The position numbers and the translations under genes were made by a program. The notes beneath the pieces were generated by a model. The model was not told the origin of the DNA, did not search any database, and saw only the letters and a program-made list of their open reading frames with translations. Below are positions 13,446 to 29,286 of a stretch of 64,000 nt of DNA, piece by piece (position 1 is the stretch's first letter; each line of letters opens with the position of its first letter). Origin of the DNA: Epiperipatus broadwayi (lineage: Eukaryota > Onychophora > Udeonychophora > Euonychophora > Peripatidae); NCBI GenBank assembly GCA_028023455.1, contig JAQFVV010006448.1, forward strand, positions 1,207,431 through 1,271,430. Reading direction: 5' to 3'.

Positions 13446-16400
13446 AAGACAAATGTGGACAGTGTATTGATAGCAAGAATATAAAAACAATCACTAGGTT
13501 TTTCAGGTTGCTGAAAGTGACACTATTGAATATGTTATTGTAAAATCACACATTCATTGAATTAGACAGGTAAAATAAGTGAGCAATATAAGATTTCCTA
13601 TAAAGGTGTTTATGATAAACTCAAGAATAGATTTATAGGAGAGATAAATCCTGTCCACATTGTAAAGATTAACTCAAAGACATTCTAAAGAAATGTAATG
13701 TCAATTGTTTCCCTTGGGATGATATTTCCCAGGATAGAATCCATTGGGAGCCACAATTAGAAATTGTATTGAAGCATTTCAGAAAAAAAGATTTTCACTG
13801 AGAAAGCTAAATGACAATATTGTAAAATATCAAATAAACAGAAAAAAAATCCAGCATTTTCGATATGTGGACATACATATTCATGTTTTACAGTATGATT
13901 TATATAGACTTCACAAAACTCATTTCTAGAATAATTTTCTTTACTCTCTCCTTTTTCTTTGGACTTGGAATGACCATAGTCATTTATGGATAGCTGTTTA
14001 TTAATATTATTTTACTTTGTTTAAATAATGTCCTAGCTAAAATTTATCATTAAAAAAAATTAAATGAAAGCCTTTTTTTTTTTTAAGATATTGAAAATAT
14101 ACCACTTCATTTATTAAATTATATATACTCTGCAATACCAGCGGGAAGTAAGGGATTATATTTCAAATTTAAATTTATATATATTTAAAAAGGTTTTCAG
14201 ATAAATAATTATAATATATATTAAAAAATTGCTTAAATTAGCCTAAATATGATTTTTCTTTGTTGTGTTGATATTCTTTATTAATATGGGTATTAAGTTG
14301 GATTTAAAACAATGTTTTTTGAAGATAATAGAAATCATAAACTAAACAATTAACCCTTTTAGAAGCAAATAAGAAATTTAACTACAGTTAAAAGAATGAA
14401 TTTAAAAGTTATTATTTTAATTTAATGAAAACGTTAATTATTGATAATAGAGTTTTAAAGTTTTAGAATAAAATATATATTTACTGAATATAAAAATATT
14501 ATAAAAACAAAGAATACAAAATTTGTTTTTATTAGAAGTAACTCACGTGACACTCAACTATGTTCGAACATAATTTTGGAAAAAAAAAAAAACTAAATCG
14601 TAAAAACACTCACTAAAACTTTTTTTTTTTTAAAAAAAAGCTAGGGGTTCTATTATTCGGGAGTCCATAAGAAGTTCAAGTGGCAGAACAGTGAGCACCT
14701 GAATCGATTCTGGGACCTTCTGATCCTAAGATGATTCACTAGCATCTGTACTAAATTATGCACATGATAAAAACTTTATGAAGAGATTGCCAGATAATTA
14801 ATAATTTTTAATTAAACTTTTTTTTAACCTAAACAATTTTATTAATTATATTAGTTATTGAGACAAAATGAAAATGAGAGAAAGACATATTGAAAATCCA
14901 GATAAGGCAGTGGGAAATAAATCAACATTTTTTTTTGAAAAACATGAAGCATTGCTTTTACTTTCAGATTAATTCATATTATTTATGGAAGAAATGTAAG
15001 TATGTAAAGAGCATGAGAGTTAGTTGATGATTGAAGTTGAAGTAGCAAATCAGTGAAATTAAAGTAAATTAATTGTCAGATATCAATTGAGAATGAGAAC
15101 TTATAGAAGTTAATATCATGCTTATTAAAGAAAAAAGCTGATTTAAAATTCAAAATCATAAATTATCTTTAGTTTTAAAAGAATTTTATTGTTACTAATC
15201 TACATGATTTTGCTATGCAAGATGAGAGGTAGAAAAATGATGACTCAGTTATGGATAAGTCTCTTGTGTTCTTTCCAGCAGGGCTGGAGGTCTTGACTGG
15301 TAGGAATCTTATTGCTATGGGGTGAGACCTCCATAAAGGCTCCATGTGCTATTGAAAAGGAATTTTGTTGAAAGCAGCAAGTCTATTGCTTGCAGAGCCT
15401 TCAGCTGTGAGTTAAAGATTACTTATGGTTGAGGTCTCTAAATTATCTTTATAATGTTCATTTACCATTCTAACAAAGCTATTTATCCTATGCATATTTT
15501 ATAAAAAATATGTACAAAATATAAACCATAGGTAGTTTCTACCTAATATTTGAAAAAAAAAAATGTTGGTAAAAAATTGGGTGAAAAGTCTAAGGAAATC
15601 ATTTTGACTGCCTAATGTTTATATTATAAATTTATGTCTACCTACCACTATAAGAGTTCCTGGATTAATTAAACTTCTGAAAAACTACTCATATAAAACT
15701 ACTGTTATGAAAAAAATGCTCATACTTAAAAGAAGAATAAATAAATTTGAAATATTAATCTTGCAAAAAGGAAAATTACTTTAAAATTATCAAAAGCATA
15801 TTTTACCATGCTCAGAGAAAATAAATAGTGATTTCCATAGATGATAATAAACCGTAAAATACTTCTTAGAATTTGATTTAAATTATACTTTATAAAATCT
15901 TTAATAATTAAATATGATTAAATACTTTCAATACACTAGAATTAATTTAATAATAGAAGAGATAATTTCTCAACCTCTTCTTCATTAATTGTTTTTCCTC
16001 TCTTTTTAAGATTTATACTATTTTTAGTGTTTTCTTTTTCATTATAATATTTTTTTTTATTATGAAATATTAAGCACTTGTAGTTTTTGCATTAATAATA
16101 TACTTCATTGACTTACTGCATAAATTAGCAAAATATTTAAGAGATTTGTACAATATGTGCATATGTCTTTGATAAGATCAAGGTTAGCTAAATAAGATAA
16201 TTCATTCCTCCAGAGATATCTGAAAATGCACAAACTATACAATAGGGATTTATATATTTGTATAGACAACTACATGATTTTTTCTATTTTAAATTTTTTG
16301 TCATTTTTTTAAATTTATTATTTGATTAATGAGTTATTTTAAAATTTAATTAGTGTTATATTTATTTCATATTTCATTTTTGTTCAGATTGTATAGCATA

Positions 16401-16923
16401 TATTATATTTTCACAATTAATTATTGTTTGTCTAATGAACAAATGATAGTTTTAAAGTGCTACAATTTGTGCTATATCACATAACTTAATAAAAGAGTAC
16501 AAATATTTAAAGAATAATCAGAATAGGCAAATCAATTATTAATTTGAAAATTAATTTGAAAGAGAAAAGAAATATTTTTAATTCCATAACAAATAAATGT
16601 GATTTATGCTAGTCATATTTTTATGATAAGTCCAAACATTAAGAAATAATACGGAAAATATATCATTTTATCAGTTTTTTCATTGAGTACATATTATGCA
16701 AATTATGCAAAATGGGTGGTTTTAGCAATGGTTCAATTAAAGAACATTGTTGTGGTTAATGAAATAATTGTTTAATGATATTGAAATAAAAAGATATCAT
16801 CATGGTTTCATCAATTCCACAATAATATACCAACATGTAGGTTGATCTCATTTTCTAACCCTGCACACTGATTATATGCCCAGAAATGACTGATTATTAT
16901 CATTAAATTTTCATCTGGCACAA

Positions 16924-16964
<41 letters not shown>

Positions 16965-16972
16965 TATTAATT

Positions 16973-17010
<38 letters not shown>

Positions 17011-17473
17011 AAATTAATAAAAGTGTGTTAATCTCTTATTTAATAGCCCCACAGATATGGGCAACATTTGTTGTAACTCAATAAAAAATCCCCTAATACT
17101 GAACACCATTTATGACAGAATGAAATATGAGAATATTATTTCCTTTGTTATAACCTAATTATTAGTTGCCATTTATAAGAGAATAGAACATGAACCAAGA
17201 AAGAACAATCCTAATTTAATAATGACCATGAATTGCAATATCATTTGTAACAGAATGAAAATGATGAACTGACTTAAGATGACTATCAATCTATGAATGC
17301 TAATCTAACACATAAATTAACATTTTTTATAAAGCCATGTGTTTGGATATCATTTGTAACCAAACAAAACAATGATGATTATCTTTGTGATAACCTCAAA
17401 AGACTTGAATAGCATTTGTAATAAATTGGAAGTAAATAAAACCAATATTACAAATTGTTCTAAGAATATATGT
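13446..17473. other. AT-rich sequence without a recognisable gene
   Basis: Two less AT-rich islands stand out. One is 14,641-14,760. The other is 15,240-15,430, which contains an acceptor-like TTCTTTCCAGCAG and a small inverted repeat (GGAGGTCT and AGACCTCC). Neither has an open frame I can defend. A TA-rich palindrome lies at 16,924-17,022 and is listed separately. Confidence 0.5.
16924..17022. repeat. Paired (TA)n tracts in an inverted arrangement
   Basis: Two TA tracts of about 35 bp are separated by AGATATTAATTTACA. ATTAATTTACA before the second tract is mirrored by TGTAAATTAAT after it. Confidence 0.85.
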
Positions 17474-17622
17474 GTTAAAACAGGCAAAACTCACCACACA
17501 ATAGTGTCACTCAGTTCAAGCCATAGTAATCCATAAATAAAAGAAGGTTTGTGCAGAAAATCCATTGATTACTCTGGCTTGCACTGAGTGACATTACTGT
17601 ATGGAGAGTTTTGCCTGTTTTA
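17474..17622. repeat. Family B repeat, short fold-back copy
   Basis: The ends are inverted copies: AAAACAGGCAAAACTC (17,477-17,492) and GAGTTTTGCCTGTTTTA (17,605-17,621), with mirrored CACTCAGT and ACTGAGTG blocks inside. It lacks the interior that holds the hammerhead in the 2.3 kb copy. This is probably an internal-deletion derivative. Confidence 0.7.
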
Positions 17623-18479
17623 CTGGCTTGAGAAAGCTTAAGAAATGGAGATCATGTTATGTTTAGTGGTTTAATATGAGTGTTATTTGCAACAGATTAG
17701 AAGTGAAAACAATAATGACTAAATATCACTATGTTCCTTTAAATAAACAACTTATAATACATTGAACATAATGACAAAAGATGAATAAAATAAACCTTGA
17801 TGTTCTTCATGAAATAATAACTTTAATATGCCCTATAAATTTAGAAGCTATTTATATCAAATTGAGACTTATAAAGATAATATCAAAGAATAGCATAATA
17901 TACAAACATAAATTACCAATGATATCAAAATATAGTATAACTCAGTAGTTGATCTCACATTAGCAATTCTATTCCATTAATATTAATATATCCCTATTAA
18001 ATAAACCAATGGCAATAAAATCAAATATTTGATAATGATATCAAGAATTTATTATCTATAAATGTATGCACATTAATCAGTCCTTAATAAGTATATAACA
18101 GTTTCCTCCCTAAAATTCTCTAAATTCATAACATATTTAATAAAATACCTTAATATTAAACTATAGTGCATAAAATAAACTAATCTAGCATATTTCAGCA
18201 TCTTCACCAACTTATAATAATACAAAATAAACTCAACCCTTTACATAATCTCAAAATCTACACTATCTAATAATAATAATACAAAATACACAATTGATTC
18301 CCATTTGATAATTATTCAAATTCAATTAGAAAATCACACAAATTATTCTTTAATCTAATAAAACTAAATTATTAAACTTTAAATTAGCCTCCAGGTTTGA
18401 GAGTGCCTGGTATTTCAGATCTTAAACTCTAAATTATAATTAGCATAATATGAGAAACTTTATTAATGTTCTACTGAAC
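17623..18479. other. AT-rich sequence without a recognisable gene
   Basis: Nothing recognisable was noticed. The stretch ends where similarity to the 33 kb and 41 kb repeat family begins. Confidence 0.55.
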
Positions 18480-18775
18480 TGATTTCAGACCCATATAGCT
18501 GTCTAGTTTGTCTAGCTGGATTTGAAGATATTTACATATCTGAAAAATTCATGATTTCAAACTGATAGAAATGTGTTTCATAAATGCTGATTGTAGAGTT
18601 AGTATTTAGATCAAGTTTCTAGTCTTTCCAACCCTTTACTGAGGTGAGCCAACTAGCTCGAAAACATGGTCAAAAGGTTGGAGACAATGAAAGATATAGT
18701 GAATTCTATCTCTCTCAGTGTTTATGTAAACACAAGCTTGTTAAGAGCTATTAGTAAAGCTCCATCTAGTGATCA
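18480..18775 (+). repeat. Family A hammerhead repeat, diverged dispersed copy
   Basis: In the same order as the 32.8-33.3 kb copy and the inverted array units, it has a CAGACCCATATAGCT block, GTTTGAAGA-like text, an AAACTGATAGAAA block, a TCTAGT block, the hammerhead core, a GTGAATTCTATCTCT block, TTTATGTAAAC, and the end block CCATCTAGTGATCATAA. It is well diverged, so old. It is immediately followed by a family C copy. Confidence 0.7.
18620..18685 (+). ncRNA. Hammerhead-like ribozyme motif, family A (18.6 kb copy)
   Basis: CTGAGGT occupies the catalytic box (18,639-18,645). Stem II is a perfect GAGC/GCTC (18,646-18,649 with 18,656-18,659). GAAA is at 18,660-18,663, then ACATGG and the cleavage triplet GTC (18,669-18,671). 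Stem I pairs CCTTT with AAAGG (18,633-18,637 with 18,673-18,677) and continues with CCAA/TTGG around one unpaired C. The last base of the box is T instead of the invariant A, a change shared with the 24.1 kb copy, so cleavage is probably weak or lost. Confidence 0.6.
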
Positions 18776-18845
18776 TAAAATGCAAGCTAAAAGCAAGTTA
18801 TGAAATTTATAACTTGTTTTGTTTATCATATATATATATATATAT

Positions 18846-19022
18846 ATATGTTGAAGATGGTGATCTGGACCAACTGATGAATGCGAGATCAGTACAAAAT
18901 ATGTATAATGGTGATCATTTATTTTTCATATGTATGTGGCCAAATCTATCAGTTGTATAAAATGGATTGGAGATCTGTGGACTGTTTGAAAGTCTGAGTT
19001 CAAGTGCCTTATAATTACATTG
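18846..19022 (+). repeat. Family C repeat, partial copy
   Basis: It matches the right half of the 7.7-8.3 kb element and the minus strand of 12,962-13,135: a GATGGTGATCTGGACCAA-like start, a GATCATTTATTTTTCATAT block, TATCAGTTGTATAA, and an end block GAAAGTCTGAGTTCAA followed by AATTACATT. It may carry a degenerate hammerhead at 18,860-18,918: CTGATGA (18,874-18,880), then an imperfect hairpin, then AAAA instead of GAAA, inside an outer GTGATC/GATCAT pairing. Confidence 0.55.
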
Positions 19023-19100
19023 AGTTTAGTATATATAATATACAAGTATTTAAATATATATATATGTTAAAACGAAGATTTGCACGGGTTAAATATATAA

Positions 19101-19400
19101 AATATATATTTTGCGGGTTCATCCGTGTTAAAAACTTTTAATACCAATACACTGACGTTTCGACTTGGTCACACAAGCCATCCACAGAGTTATAAAAAGG
19201 TAGAAAGATGGTTGTAGAGGCGCTACAATCACTGGTTTGGTGGGATTTTTAATGTTTTATTCAAACCAGTGATTGTAGCGCCTCTACAACCGTCTTTCTA
19301 CCTTTTTATAACTCTGTGGATGGCTTGTGTGACCAAGTCGAAACGTCAGTGTATTGGTATTAAAAGTTTTTAACATGGATGAACCCGCAAAATATGTATT
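19101..19400. repeat. Long hairpin, probably two inverted PLE termini
   Basis: Arms of about 139 bp (19,101-19,239 and 19,262-19,400) are almost identical inverted copies separated by about 22 bp. On the plus strand the right arm contains a hairpin CTTG/CAAG followed by TCGAAACGTC, the kind of sequence seen at the 3' end of the 24.7-26.9 kb and 46-47 kb PLEs here. A GGATGAACCCGCAAAATATG end resembles the block near 58,610. I infer a PLE terminal remnant in head-to-head form. No coding part remains. Confidence 0.6.
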
Positions 19401-24222
<4,822 letters not shown>

Positions 24223-24235
24223 ATATATATATTAT

Positions 24236-24340
24236 AAATAATCTAATGAATATCCTAACACCTCACTGATGATGCTAGATGCAGAAACCAGTCTGGGGTT
24301 GAGGGTATTCTCAAAGCTTGTTAAGAGTTTGTTTTGTGAA
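24236..24340 (+). repeat. Family B repeat fragment
   Basis: It shares CCTCACTGATGA and CTGGGG with the 2.3 and 13.4 kb copies and continues past the ribozyme to TCAAAGCTTGTTAAGAG. It lies directly after a family A copy on the same strand. Confidence 0.5.
24249..24309 (+). ncRNA. Hammerhead-like ribozyme motif, family B (24.3 kb copy)
   Basis: Outer stem I AATATCC/GGGTATT (24,249-24,255 with 24,303-24,309) pairs over 7 bp including one G-T. Inner stem I is ACCTCA/TGGGGT (24,260-24,265 with 24,294-24,299). CTGATGA is at 24,266-24,272, stem II TGC/GCA (24,273-24,275 with 24,281-24,283, loop TAGAT), GAAA 24,284-24,287, then CCA and the triplet GTC (24,291-24,293). Every invariant position of a type I hammerhead seems present. 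Inner stem I has swapped one pair relative to the 2.3 kb copy (A-U here, U-A there). Among the family B copies this looks the most likely to be active. Confidence 0.75.
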
Positions 24341-24738
24341 CTCTATATATAACATTTGTAAATACGAGCTTTATTAATATATATATATAATTTTGTTGCT
24401 CTAATTTCTATTCCCTTTTTTTTATTTAACTAAATTATATAGTTTTACTTCTGTACATTTCTGTAAATATTTTATATAAATGTCCCTTACAATTATATTT
24501 ATTCATAAACACACACAACAGGAGTCTCTAAATTGTTTAGTAACTTTATATTCTATATTCTATACTAGTAAACCTACTTTTTAATTTTTGAATAACTTGC
24601 TGTGTTCACTGAAGCTAGTAAAAGTATATCTTAGGACTGACTTAGTACATAATATGAGGACAATATATATATATATATATATATATATGTCATATTATTA
24701 TTACTATTTGCGGGATATTCCGTGTAGTGAAAAAGCTA

Positions 24739-24784
24739 AATGCTGATGTTTCAGTACAATATCAAGTACCTTCCTCAGAGCGTC
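24739..24784 (-). ncRNA. Hammerhead-like motif at the PLE 3' end, decayed copy
   Basis: This is the mirror of 26,837-26,882. On the minus strand the box reads CTGAGGA (24,772-24,778) rather than CTGATGA, and the sequence after GAAA reads CATC rather than CGTC. CTGANGA tolerates the first change. The second removes the G of the cleavage triplet but leaves a possible AUC. Stem I is AGCGTC with AATGCT on the plus strand, with a mismatch. Confidence 0.5.
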
Positions 24785-25807
24785 CTCTTTCTCAAATCAT
24801 AAGAATGCATGTGAGATTTAAAATCGTTTTCTTTCTCCTCATATTTAAATTCTATTGGTTGAGAAGTTTTAAAATTTATTTTCTCTTCCAATAGTTTCTT
24901 CCAAATGTTGTTAATCTTCTTTAACTCACACCTTTCATTTATGCTCTTGGGCCTTTTAAAAATCTCTATAGCTTCTCTTAGCAATCTCTGGTCATATTGT
25001 TCAATTTTTGCTAAAATATTTGTTTTTTCAAAATTGATATCATGATTTGTTAATTTAATATGAGAATAAATAGCTGATGAATTGGATTTTTCTCTCACTG
25101 CCAGAATGGGTTCTTCCTTTCTAATATTTATTCTACGATTAGTCTGTCCTATATATGTATGTGGACAACCCTACATGGAATTTCATACACACCATGACAC
25201 TCCAAAGCAATTTTATCTTTAGGAAGAGGAAATATTTCACTATTTTTTTTATAAGTAGTGTAAATTGTGTGAATATTATATTCTTTAAAATGTTACCAAT
25301 TCTATCAGTTACTCCTTTAATATATGGCAAAATTGTCTTAATTTTTGATGTATCAAAATCTTTTTTTTTTGATATGTATAAGCCCTATTAATAATTTTGT
25401 AATTAAAACCATTATGAAGAAGCATTTTATTAGTAGCAAAAAGGTTCCGGTGAAAATGGCTATCATCAGAAAGTCTCTTTGTTCTATCCAATAATGTCTT
25501 TGCCACTGAAAATAGTTGTGCAGGATGGTGATGAGAGGAAAAATGCAGATATCTCCCAGTGTGTGTTGGTTTTTTATATATACCATGGGATAAAGAACCA
25601 TCTTCCCTTCTTTCAATCAAAACATCTAAAAAAGGTAATTGATTATTATTTTCTATTTCCATGGTAAATTTAATATTGTTGTGAAGAGAGTTAAAAAAAT
25701 TTAAAAAGTCATCAAGAGAATGCTTACCATGAGGCCAAATAACAAAGGTATCATCAACATACCTCAGCCATATAGATGGTTTTTTAACTGCTAAAGTCAA
25801 AATTATA
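24775..25807 (-). pseudogene. PLE reverse transcriptase/GIY-YIG fragment, left copy
   Basis: The minus-strand reading starts in the RT catalytic motif (WLRYVDDTFVIWP), continues through LPFLDVLIERRE and KKPTHTGRY, which follow YVDD in PLE RTs, then reaches a GIY-YIG region whose YIGQTNRR is decoded around 25,120-25,150. A charged, lysine-rich C-terminus ends in RKRTL and a stop at 24,775-24,777. The frame is broken in the A run near 25,365 and again near 25,175, where one base is missing relative to the right copy. The finger, palm A and palm B portions of the RT are absent because the copy is 5'-truncated. Protein similarity, not expression, is the evidence. Confidence 0.85.
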
Positions 25808-25818
25808 TTTTCCAAATA

Positions 25819-26846
25819 ATAAAATTTTGACTTTAGCAGTTAAAAACCATCTATATGGCTGAGGTATGTTGATGATACCTTTGTTATTTGGCCTCATGGT
25901 AAGCATGCTCTTGATGACTTTTTAAATTTTTTTAACTCTCTTCACAACAATATTAAATTTATCATGGAAATAGAAAATAATAATCAATTACCTTTTTTAG
26001 ATGTTTTGATTGAAAGAAGGGAAAATGGTTCTTTATCCCATGGTAAAAAACCAACACACACTGGGAGATATCTGCATTTTTCCTCTCATCACCATCCTGC
26101 ACAACTATTTTCAGTGGCAAAGACATTATTGGATAGAACAAAGAGACTTTCTGATGATAGCCATTTTCACCGGTACCTTTTTGCTACTAATAAAATGCTT
26201 CTTCATAATGGTTTTAATTACAAAATTATTAATAGGGCTTATACATATCAAAAGAAAAAAGATTTTGATACATCAAAAATTAAGACAATTTTGCCATATA
26301 TTAAAGGAGTAACTGATAGAATTGGTAACATTTTAAAGAATAATAATATTCACACAATTTACACTACTTATAAAAAAATTAGTGAAATATTTCCTCTTCC
26401 TAAAGATAAAATTGCTTTGGAGTGTCATGGTGTGTATAAAATTCCATGTAGGGTCTGTCCACATATATAGGACAGACTAATCGTAGAATAAATATTAGAA
26501 AGGAAGAACACATTCTGGCAGTGAGAGAAAAATCCAATTCATCAGCTATTTATTCTCATATTAAATTAACAAATCATGATATCAATTTTGAAAAAAAACA
26601 AATATTTTAGCAAAAATTGAACAATATGACCAGAGATTGCTAAGAGAAGCTATAGAGATTTTTAAAAGGCCCAAGAGCATAAATGAAAGGTGTGAGTTAA
26701 AGAAGATTAACAACATTTGGAAGAAACTATTGGAAAAGAAAATAAAGTTTAAAACTTCTCAACCAATAGAATTTAAATATGAGGAGAAAGAAAACGATTT
26801 TAAATCTCACATGCATTCTTATGATTTGAAAAAGAGGATGCTCTGA
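25819..26846 (+). pseudogene. PLE reverse transcriptase/GIY-YIG fragment, right copy
   Basis: It has the same content as the left copy on the opposite strand. The YVDD motif is decoded from about 25,865, with LPFLDVLIERRE, KKPTHTGRY and LLDRTKR following in one frame to 26,470, just short of the YIG of the GIY-YIG domain. A 2-bp loss in a TATATA run near 26,455 shifts the frame. The C-terminal part (LLREAIEIFKRP to the end) resumes at about 26,637 and stops at 26,844-26,846. Compared with the left copy a TATATA hexamer is missing at about 26,043, removing two residues. GIY-YIG endonucleases in PLEs nick the target DNA for priming. Confidence 0.85.
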
Positions 26847-26882
26847 TGAAGGTACTTGATATTGTACTGAAACGTCAGCATT
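26837..26882 (+). ncRNA. Hammerhead-like ribozyme at the PLE 3' end
   Basis: Stem I pairs GATGCT (26,837-26,842) with AGCATT (26,877-26,882). The box CTGATGA occupies 26,843-26,849. Stem II is GGTAC/GTACT (26,851-26,855 with 26,864-26,868). GAAA is at 26,869-26,872, followed directly by CGTC (26,873-26,876). Hammerhead motifs are an established feature of PLEs. Stem III here is only C-G with no loop, so the motif would need to act as a dimer or be defective. The ORF stop codon TGA (26,844-26,846) lies inside the catalytic box, so coding end and ribozyme overlap. Confidence 0.65.
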
Positions 26883-26934
26883 TAGCTTTTTCACTACACG
26901 GAATATCTTGCAAATAGTAATAATAATATGACAT

Positions 26935-29148
26935 TTTTTATCCGTGAAAACATTTATACAATCATTTTCATTTTCAGAACAACATAAAATAAAATGATCT
27001 ATTACTTATTTTCAGCCTGAAATTTTAATAAGCTTTTGATTATTCTGACAAAACTGGAATAAAAATAAAATAAAATAAAAAGAATGTATTTCAGATTTAA
27101 TTGATTTATAAAGGTAAAATTGTTATTTTGAACCTATATTTAATTGAACATAAATAAAAGCAGAATGTCATCTTTTAATTTTCTTGTAAATAATAAATAG
27201 ACATAAGACTATTGTAAATAATTTTAAAAACACAATCATAAAGTCTAGTAATTAAAAGAAGAAAGGTCCATTTATTTGAGCTGCAAAGTTTATGTATGTA
27301 CATCCATTTCAGTGCCAGAAAAATTTAAAAGAAAACACACAGCTTAATTGACTAAATACATAATGATCAGTTTAAAATAGTTATTAGAATAAATACACAC
27401 TTCCCTTGAGATATATTCAACCAGCTTAATTTAATCCAGTAGCTATTAGATAGAAAGATCATGCAATTACTTATATATCTATTCCATAGAATGATCATGA
27501 GAGGTTTTCAAGTATAATGTTTGTAAATAATGGTTTCACTCTACTGACCATACTGCATTTTTTAAAAATTTTCATGTCTTATAAGCTTAGCTACTTTGCT
27601 TTACATTAAACTGTATAGTATCTTCTAAAAGCACTAGATATAAAACTCAAAAATGTTTTTTTTCGGTTTCTAAAAATACTCATTTATATCCTTTAACAAC
27701 AAACTAATTGATTTAACAAGAAATATATAGGGTTTATTTTTAATTATTTAGAAGTAATCATTTTATCACATTAATAAAGATATTGTACCATTCGTAGCAA
27801 CTGATATCTCATCTGTTTTTATTAAAAATTCACCCACAGTTCTTATATCAAAACAACTGCATAAAACACTTTCATAGCAGAAAGTTCATAATATTTTTTA
27901 TCTATATTCTAAATTAAATAAAAAATTACTACTTCCTAAATATTTTAAATAGGTCTTCGAAATTTTTAAAAATTGATCTAAAAATAAAAAAAATAAATTA
28001 TGTCCTTCTATATTAGCATTTGATTTCATAAAAACAGAACAACTTTGATTAAATTTTATAAATTTAGATTGGATTATTTTATATTATGTGCTAAATTTTC
28101 CTCATTAATTCTTCAATCTCCTGTGATAATTATAACCATCCAATCCTGATTTCGTTACCGTTTTTAATTTTTCTTCATATGTTATTTTAATAAACTTACT
28201 ATTTTTAATCACTCAGAATTGATTTTTCTTCATAAATGGCAATACTATTTTTAATACCTGATTTACTTTGCTTAGATTTTATTAATAATATCTAAATTAA
28301 CCTCAGCATTAAACTCTTACATTTTATACTGATTTCATTATGTCTACAATTTTTTTTCCTTTATAGAACAATGAACATATTTTTTTTTATTGATTGAATC
28401 TTTTTTATCATATTTTTTTTGTCATCTTGTTGGTCTTAATTTAATTTCCTTTTATTAATTTCTCTTTCAGACTTGGAAATATTTTATGTTATTATTCTAT
28501 TAATATTTTACATATTTTCTTAGAAAAAGCAAAAAAAATGTAAAAAAATATGGATTAATTTTAAAATACTACATGTATATTAAAAATAGAGTTATGGTAT
28601 TGACACACACTTTCCATATATATATAATAAACTTCTTGAATACTTTGTGGTAGTCTTAATTGGAGAAAATTTTATTATAGTCTGTTCACAGATCAGATTT
28701 TTTTCACTTTTTTAGAAGATTGATTCACTGATCTAGAATTTATCTTTTTTACAATGTAGAATCAAACTCTTTATAAAGAAATGAAACAACATGATTCATT
28801 TGTATTATCTATTTAAAATTCATCCAAAATCTTCTAATTTTTTTAATGCACAACATTCGCTATGAAATATAAAAAAAAAATATTGCAAAATATTTAGTAA
28901 CGTTAGAATTTATTATTAACATACAAACAATATACTAAAGTCTACTGAAAAAGTAAATTTATTAGAATGAAGTATTTTTTTAAGTTATACATTTGTAGAA
29001 ATAATTAATAATAATAAAATGTTAATCAAATTTATATAATAGCAAATAATCCTTATACTTAAAATGCCATTTTAACCCTGACAAAATATGTAAAACATTT
29101 GTAAAACCTGTGTAACACATCTTTTGGTCAATAAAGTATATTGCTGAA

Positions 29149-29149
<1 letters not shown>
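26935..29149. other. AT-rich sequence without a recognisable gene
   Basis: No coding segment, RNA gene or dispersed repeat was recognised here. Confidence 0.55.
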
Positions 29150-29209
<60 letters not shown>

Positions 29210-29211
29210 TA

Positions 29212-29286
<75 letters not shown>
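29150..29286. repeat. (AAT)n then (ATT)n palindromic microsatellite
   Basis: About 60 bp of AAT repeats switch at about 29,210 into about 75 bp of ATT repeats, giving a perfect inverted repeat of triplets that can fold into one long hairpin. Confidence 0.95.

Larger units (their letters stand above)
24689..26934. mobile_element. Penelope-like element, head-to-head pair of 5'-truncated copies
   Basis: Two arms, 24,689-25,807 and 25,819-26,934, are near-identical inverted copies joined by about 11 bp. Each holds the C-terminal part of a PLE protein: the RT tail beginning just before YVDD, then a GIY-YIG endonuclease domain, then a short 3' region with a hammerhead-like motif and the outer end TGTCATATTATTATTAC. 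PLEs are retroelements whose inserts are often 5'-truncated and flanked by inverted or tandem partial copies, and this pair fits that. Both copies have frameshifts, so neither makes a full enzyme. The high similarity between arms suggests a recent insertion or gene conversion. Confidence 0.85.

Noticed and set aside
25155-25667. Plus-strand frames of 62-78 codons over the left PLE arm
   Set aside because: They are antisense to the recognisable PLE protein on the minus strand.
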